11,026 bases of DNA, taken from assembly GCA_023429855.1 (NCBI GenBank), contig JAEZDB010000517.1, positions 1 through 11,026 on the forward strand, in the 5' to 3' direction. Positions within the stretch are counted from its first letter, which is position 1; each line of letters starts with the position of its first letter. The position numbers were made by a program, and so were the translations under genes. The notes below the pieces were generated by a model. The model was not told where the DNA came from. It searched no databases and saw only the letters and a program-made list of their open reading frames with translations. This DNA comes from Actinomycetes bacterium. Lineage in GTDB: Bacteria > Actinomycetota > Thermoleophilia > Solirubrobacterales > Solirubrobacteraceae. Of the stretch, positions 7,332 to 11,026 are shown piece after piece.

Positions 7332-8133
7332 AGGAGTCGGTGGTGTGGGTGGTTGTGCTGGGCGCGAGGACCGGCGGAGCCGGGGAGCCGCGCCAGCGCG
7401 AACGTTTGGTGGGACGCAGTGCCGCCGGTGTGGCGGCGCGCTGCGCCTGAGCGAAGCCGAGCTCGGTGAGCAGCGCCAGCAGCGCCACGAGGATCGACGC
7501 GCCGAGGCGGCCGGCGTCGCCGTAGACGCTCGTGGCGATGATCGGGTCGCCAAGCGTGAGCACGCCGGCGAGCGGCGCGATCGTGGCCGTGGCGACGACG
7601 TTGACGGCGCTGGTGCGCAGGCCGCCGAAGATCGAGGCGAGCGCCAGCGGCAGCTCGATCTGCCGGACGATCTGGCGCTCGGTGAGGCCCTGGCCGCGGG
7701 CGGCGTCGACGATCTCCGGGTCGACGGCGGCGACGCCGACGTAGGTGCCGGTGAGAATCGGCGGGATCGCGAGCAGGACGAGCGCAAGCGCGACGTTGAC
7801 AAACCCGGTGCCGACAAACGCGACGAACAGCGCGATCAGTGCAAGGCTCGGTACGGCGCGGCCGACGTTCGACGCGGCGATCGCGACGAGCTCGCCCTTG
7901 CGGGTGTGGCCGAGCCACAGGCCCAGCGGGATCGCCAGCAGCGACGCCACTGCGAGCGCCACACCCGACAGCGTGAGGTGCACGACGGTGAGCTCCCACA
8001 GCTGGGCCGGTCCGCCGATCGGGGTGCCGTCGATCGACTGCTGCTCGTGGAGGATGAAGTCGATCGCGTCGCCGAAGAGCGAGGCGACGGGGAGCTGCGA
8101 GAGCGGCTCGGCGACGGCGGCGAGCGTGCTCAT
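7330..8133 (-). CDS. opuCD: Osmoprotectant ABC importer, permease subunit 2
   Basis: Protein of 267 residues with a BPD_transp_1 (MetI-like) permease domain. Membrane segments are visible at about 48-74, 82-107, 111-135, 175-200 and 208-226. The cytoplasmic coupling (EAA) loop is at 139-165: PEIVDAARGQGLTERQI, with the conserved G, followed by LPLA, which docks on the ATPase. Residues 1-45 are a non-membrane N-terminal stretch, and 232-267 form a Pro/Arg/Thr-rich cytoplasmic tail not typical of short OpuC permeases. The start ATG at 8133 overlaps the upstream permease stop as ATGA, which implies translational coupling; no separate Shine-Dalgarno is evident. Together with the other permease it should form the heterodimeric pore. 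The letter in the symbol follows gene order only; orthology to a particular Bacillus subunit is not established. Confidence 0.92.
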   Translation of the reverse strand: MSTLAAVAEPLSQLPVASLFGDAIDFILHEQQSIDGTPIGGPAQLWELTVVHLTLSGVALAVASLLAIPLGLWLGHTRKGELVAIAASNVGRAVPSLALIALFVAFVGTGFVNVALALVLLAIPPILTGTYVGVAAVDPEIVDAARGQGLTERQIVRQIELPLALASIFGGLRTSAVNVVATATIAPLAGVLTLGDPIIATSVYGDAGRLGASILVALLALLTELGFAQAQRAATPAALRPTKRSRWRGSPAPPVLAPSTTTHTTDS

Positions 8134-8864
8134 GCGCGGGCCGCCCGGATCCACGGGGTGAGCGAACGCTGCGCGAGCACGAGAAGGATCTCGAGCGCGA
8201 CCGCGAGCAGCACGCAGAGCGCGCTGGCGAGGACGACGTTGCTCTTGAACGTGAGGTCGTCGTAGATCTTGCCGCCGAGCCCGCCGGCGCCCGCGAAGAA
8301 CGCGAGGGTCGCGAGGCCGACCGTGGTGGAACTGGCGACCCGCAGCGACGCGATGATCTGCGGCAGCGCGAGCGGCAGTTTCACCTGCCAGAGCAGCTGG
8401 CGGTCGGTCAGGCCGATGCCCCTGGCCGCGTCGACCGTTTCGGGTGGGACGCCGTCGAGGCCGGTCCGCACGCCGCGAAACAGGATCAGCAGCGTGTAGG
8501 CGACGAGCGCCACCTGCGCCGTGACGAAGCCGCGGCCCGTGATCGGAATGAGCAGGAAGAACGCCGCGAGAGTCGGCACGGTGTAGAGCACCGCGCTGAC
8601 CTGGGTGACCGGCCCGACGAGCCAGCGGCGCCGCTCGGCGATCAGCGCCAAGGCGAACGAGATCGCAAACCCGATCACGACGGCCGTGATCGTGAGCGCG
8701 GCGTGGCGGCTGAGCGGCTGCAGGTACTGGTCGACGTTGTCGACCATCCACTTCGGGCAGAGGCCGTTATTGGCCACGCACGATTCGCCGGCGCCGGGGC
8801 TCGTGCGGTCCTTGAAGAAGCCGTCTTGGGCCAGGACGGTCGCGCTGGCGAGCAGCGCGGTCAC
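8130..8864 (-). CDS. opuCB: Osmoprotectant ABC importer, permease subunit 1
   Basis: Protein of 244 residues with a MetI-like permease domain. Membrane segments lie at about 55-76, 84-107, 112-133, 172-195 and 209-231. The EAA coupling loop at 140-170 contains PPETVDAARGIGLTDRQLLW and then VKLPLALPQI. The N-terminal 50 residues include Cys29 and Cys36 before the first clear membrane span, possibly an extracytoplasmic stretch. The GTG start at 8864 overlaps the ATPase stop as GTGA, and GGAG lies 8 nt upstream within the ATPase gene. It pairs with the second permease, with which it shares the ILTG/LFRG and EAA regions but is clearly diverged, so this is a heterodimer rather than a recent duplication (inference). 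Alternative starts downstream would remove the N-terminal stretch and lack a ribosome site. Confidence 0.92.
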   Translation of the reverse strand: MTALLASATVLAQDGFFKDRTSPGAGESCVANNGLCPKWMVDNVDQYLQPLSRHAALTITAVVIGFAISFALALIAERRRWLVGPVTQVSAVLYTVPTLAAFFLLIPITGRGFVTAQVALVAYTLLILFRGVRTGLDGVPPETVDAARGIGLTDRQLLWQVKLPLALPQIIASLRVASSTTVGLATLAFFAGAGGLGGKIYDDLTFKSNVVLASALCVLLAVALEILLVLAQRSLTPWIRAARA

Positions 8865-10183
8865 GTGGTGGGCTCCGGCGCAGGCTCGGCTTCGGGCAGC
8901 AGCACGCCGGAGATCTGCGAGGCCGACAGCACGCCGAGCGCCTTGCCGCGCTCGTCGACCACCACGGCGTAGCGGACGCGGTGCTGCAGGATCGTGGAGA
9001 AGGCATCGCGTAGGACGGCGCCCTCGTCGACGATCGCGACCTCGGAGCCGTCGGCGGCGCGGACCCGCTCGCGCTGCAGGTCGTGCTCGTCGAGCCAGGC
9101 CACAGGACGGTCGTCGGCGTCGACCACGAGCGGGAACGGGACCTCGGCGCCGGCGAGCTGCGCGCGGACCCAGTCCGACGGGTCGTTGTCGCGCACGCGC
9201 GTGATCGGGAGGAGGTCGAGGTCGCGGGCGCGGCCAAGCGCGAGGCGTTTGAGGGCGCGGTCGGCGCCGACGAACCGCTCGACGAAGTCGTCGGCCGGCG
9301 TGAGGAGGAGCTCGTCGGGCGTGGCGTACTGCGCGAGGTGGCCACCGGTGCGCAGGACTGCGATCCGGTCGCCCATCTTGATCGCCTCGTCGATGTCGTG
9401 GGTGACGAAGACGATCGTGCGGCCGAGCGTCTTCTGCAGCCGCAGGAACTCGTTCTGGAGGCGGTCGCGGGTGATCGGGTCGATCGCGCCGAAGGGCTCG
9501 TCCATCAGCAGCAGCGGCGGGTCGGCGGCCAGGGCGCGGGCGACGCCGACGCGCTGGCGCTGGCCGCCGGAGAGCTGCGCCGGGTAGCGCGCGGCGAACT
9601 CCGGGCCGAGGCCGACGAGTTCGAGCAGCTCCTCGGTGCGCTCGGCGATCTGGGCTTTGCTCCAGCCGAGCAGCTTGGGTACCGTGCCGACGTTCTCGGC
9701 GATCGTACGGTGCGGGAAGAGCCCGATCTGCTGGATCACGTAGCCGATCTCGCGCCGCAGCTCGCTCGGATCGCGGTCGTTCACGTCGCGGCCGTCGAGC
9801 AGGATCTCGCCGCCGTCGCGGTCGATCATGCGGTTGATCATGCGCATCGCCGTCGTTTTGCCGCAGCCCGACGGGCCCACGAAGACGCAGATCTCGCCGG
9901 CCGGCACGTCGAGGCTGAGCCGGTCGACCGCGGGGCTCTCGGCGCCCGGGTAGTGCTTGGTCAGCTCCTTCAGCTCAAGCCGGGCGGCCGGACGGCCTGT
10001 GCGCTGCTCGGCCTGCTTCGGGGTGAGCGCCGCGGATCCCTCGGCGCGCTGCGGGTTGGGGCTCGGCCCCGGCGGACGGGCGTCAGCAGACATACGGAAG
10101 GGCAGGTCGGAGGAAGAGGGGTCGACGCGTGCGGGGGCGGGCCTATGGAGGCGGCGCGCGAGAGACCGGTTGCGGGGCAGCAT
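8861..10183 (-). CDS. opuCA: Osmoprotectant ABC importer, ATP-binding subunit with CBS-like C-terminus
   Basis: Up to 440 residues. Counting from the ATG at 10183: ABC domain about 68-310 with Walker A GPSGCGKTT (103-111), Q-loop in VIQQIGLFPH (149-158), signature LSGGQRQR (204-211), Walker B LLLMDEP (224-230), D-loop region GAID (232-235) and switch His262 in THD. The C-terminal part (about 320-430) resembles the CBS pair of OpuCA-type ATPases; the second unit (LRDAFSTILQHRVRYAVVVD, then GVLSASQISG) is clear, the first is weak. Role: hydrolyses ATP in the cytoplasm to drive uptake by the two permeases; CBS pairs in relatives sense ionic strength or nucleotides. Start is uncertain: 10183 has AAGGA 10 nt upstream, while the ATG at 10093 (410 residues) has no ribosome site but drops a 30-residue Arg/Pro-rich, non-homologous-looking extension. 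First gene of the operon; overlaps the next gene by GTGA. Confidence 0.93.
   Translation of the reverse strand: MLPRNRSLARRLHRPAPARVDPSSSDLPFRMSADARPPGPSPNPQRAEGSAALTPKQAEQRTGRPAARLELKELTKHYPGAESPAVDRLSLDVPAGEICVFVGPSGCGKTTAMRMINRMIDRDGGEILLDGRDVNDRDPSELRREIGYVIQQIGLFPHRTIAENVGTVPKLLGWSKAQIAERTEELLELVGLGPEFAARYPAQLSGGQRQRVGVARALAADPPLLLMDEPFGAIDPITRDRLQNEFLRLQKTLGRTIVFVTHDIDEAIKMGDRIAVLRTGGHLAQYATPDELLLTPADDFVERFVGADRALKRLALGRARDLDLLPITRVRDNDPSDWVRAQLAGAEVPFPLVVDADDRPVAWLDEHDLQRERVRAADGSEVAIVDEGAVLRDAFSTILQHRVRYAVVVDERGKALGVLSASQISGVLLPEAEPAPEPTT
8873..8876 (-). promoter_or_regulatory. Shine-Dalgarno GGAG supporting the GTG start of permease 1
   Basis: GGAG lies 8 nt before the GTG at 8864, inside the last codons of the ATPase gene. 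This, together with the GTGA overlap, is why the non-ATG start was chosen over internal Met codons. Confidence 0.6.
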
Positions 10184-10213
10184 AGTGCGTCGTTCCTTGG
10201 CCTCCCTGGAGTC

Positions 10214-10246
10214 GGCCCGACCGGGCTCCGTGGGGGCTGGTCGGCC
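10214..10246. promoter_or_regulatory. Inverted repeat in the divergent intergenic region (operator or hairpin candidate)
   Basis: GGCCCGACC (10214-10222) and GGTCGGCC (10239-10246) form an inverted repeat with one bulged base around a 16-nt spacer. The heptamer GTCGGCC also occurs as a direct repeat at 10211 and 10240, and GTCGGCCCGAC (10211-10221) is an interrupted palindrome. These overlapping symmetries sit between divergent genes, where a regulator of the importer operon would bind. The role is inference; GC-rich DNA makes such repeats easier to find by chance. Confidence 0.3.
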
Positions 10247-10249
10247 ATC

Positions 10250-10255
10250 TAGACT
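10250..10255 (+). promoter_or_regulatory. Candidate -10 box TAGACT for the divergent membrane-protein gene
   Basis: TAGACT matches the TANNNT -10 consensus and ends 8 nt before the ATG at 10264, so transcription would begin at or next to the start codon. No Shine-Dalgarno is present before that ATG. Both facts fit a leaderless mRNA, which is frequent in actinobacteria. No -35 was recognised. Confidence 0.35.
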
Positions 10256-10263
10256 GGGCCGCG

Positions 10264-11026
10264 ATGGCTGCGACCCCCCGCCCCCTGCCGACGCCGGACG
10301 AGGTCCTCGCCCGCGAAGCCGCCCAGAAGACGGTCGCGATCCGCACCGCGGTCGCCGCGACGATCCTCACCGCCTTGGCCGCGATCGTCGACCAGCTGGC
10401 CGCGGGCGACGGGATCCCGAAGGCCGACAAGGCCGCCGATCTCGTCGAAACGCTCAACGCCAAAGCCACTGGCACCGACTTCCCCGCCAGCTTCTGGACG
10501 GCCTACGCCCAGTTCCGCGTCGACCACGGCTGGGAGACGATCCTCGCCAACGGCCTGCGCGGCCTGTCGCTGATCCTGCTCGTGCCGATGATGCTGCTTC
10601 TCCTCCGCGGCGCCCGCGAGCGCGGCGGCACGCTCGGCAAGTGGCTTGAGCCGCTCTCGGTGGTCGCGCTGCTGGGCCTCGGCATCGCCGCGTTCGTGCA
10701 CGAAGTACTGGAAGTCAGCGCGTTCAGGGGCACCGGTCCCGCGTACGTGCCGCAAGAGGTGTTCGACGCGGTCGGCAGCTCCACCATGCTCACGGTCAGC
10801 AGCTTGCGCGGCATCCTGTCGCTCGTGATCGCGCTGCCGATCGCCCTCGTGTCGATGCAAGCGATGCGCGTCGGCTTGCTCCCGCGCGTGCTCGGCTTCA
10901 TGGGTGTGCTCGTCGGCCTGCTCTTCGTGCTGCCGTACGACACCACGGGCCTGCTCCGCGCGATCTGGTTCGCCGCTGTGGCGTGGGCCGTCGCCGGGCG
11001 CCTCTCCGGCGGCCTCGCGCCAGCCT
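10264..11026 (+). CDS. Multi-pass membrane protein of unknown function (C-terminus beyond window)
   Basis: Plus-strand frame open from the ATG at 10264 through the window end, at least 254 residues; I do not recognise the family. Residues 1-25 are a polar, Pro-rich N-terminus. Hydrophobic segments follow at about 26-44, 98-115, 131-148, 174-199, 207-224 and 229-245, giving about six membrane spans. Between spans 1 and 2 lies a roughly 50-residue polar stretch (about 46-96) with DFPASFWTAYAQF, and between spans 3 and 4 a shorter loop with HEVLEVSAFRGTG. No catalytic or binding motif can be named. It is divergent from the osmoprotectant operon with 80 bp between starts, so shared regulation is possible but unproven. 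Codon use (strong GC3) matches the neighbours, which supports it being a real gene; antisense frames over it are Arg-rich shadows. Start choice: first ATG, with a -10-like box just upstream and no ribosome site. Confidence 0.8.
   Translation, partial: MAATPRPLPTPDEVLAREAAQKTVAIRTAVAATILTALAAIVDQLAAGDGIPKADKAADLVETLNAKATGTDFPASFWTAYAQFRVDHGWETILANGLRGLSLILLVPMMLLLLRGARERGGTLGKWLEPLSVVALLGLGIAAFVHEVLEVSAFRGTGPAYVPQEVFDAVGSSTMLTVSSLRGILSLVIALPIALVSMQAMRVGLLPRVLGFMGVLVGLLFVLPYDTTGLLRAIWFAAVAWAVAGRLSGGLAPA

Noticed and set aside
7320..7817. N-terminal extension giving a 492-residue binding protein
   Set aside because: The extra 166 residues are Ser/Arg/Pro-rich shadow of the permease gene. The ATG at 7319 has AGGAGG 6 nt upstream and starts a proper lipoprotein signal.
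7126..8265. Plus-strand 379-codon frame antisense to the permease and binding-protein genes
   Set aside because: Composition is Arg/Asp/Glu-rich without motifs, and it lies opposite genes with clear family hallmarks.
8134..8751. Longer version of permease 2 (473 residues) starting inside permease 1
   Set aside because: The extension is out-of-frame shadow of permease 1, and the ATGA overlap at 8130-8133 gives a natural coupled start.
9083..10252. Plus-strand 389-codon frame antisense to the ATPase
   Set aside because: Antisense of a gene with complete Walker A, signature and Walker B motifs; its own translation shows no recognisable feature.

Overview
The window is GC-rich (by eye well above 60 %), with G or C at nearly every third codon position. 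It holds six protein genes, two of them cut by the window edges. Codon use, a mycolate-free set of neighbours and the gene families fit a high-GC actinobacterium. A Thermoleophilia/Solirubrobacterales-type host is my best guess, but nothing here proves it.

Left part (1-6154, minus strand): one very large open frame of at least 2051 codons runs off the left edge. It encodes a secreted surface protein: an N-terminal export signal, one N-terminal beta-rich domain, then at least twelve DUF11/isopeptide-fold-like repeats that shorten from about 200 to about 125 residues. It is the dominant object of the window. Because it has no stop inside the window, it is easily missed in favour of long Arg-rich antisense frames.

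Middle (6155-6338): a short non-coding gap with a strong 12-bp-stem hairpin (terminator of the upstream operon) and a perfect 10-bp palindrome in the leader of the surface-protein gene.

Right-middle (6339-10183, minus strand): a complete four-gene ABC importer operon of the OpuC/OsmU (quaternary-amine compatible-solute) type, in the order ATPase, permease, permease, lipoprotein binding protein. The first three genes overlap by 4 nt each (GTGA, ATGA). The fourth starts 10 nt after the third and has a strong AGGAGG ribosome site. The binding lipoprotein would deliver glycine betaine, choline, carnitine or a similar solute to the two-permease pore, driven by the ATPase, whose C-terminus carries CBS-like regulatory sequence.

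Right edge (10184-11026): an 80-bp divergent intergenic region with inverted and direct repeats and a candidate -10 box, then a plus-strand multi-pass membrane protein of unknown function, cut by the window end. No RNA genes, mobile elements or CRISPR arrays were seen.
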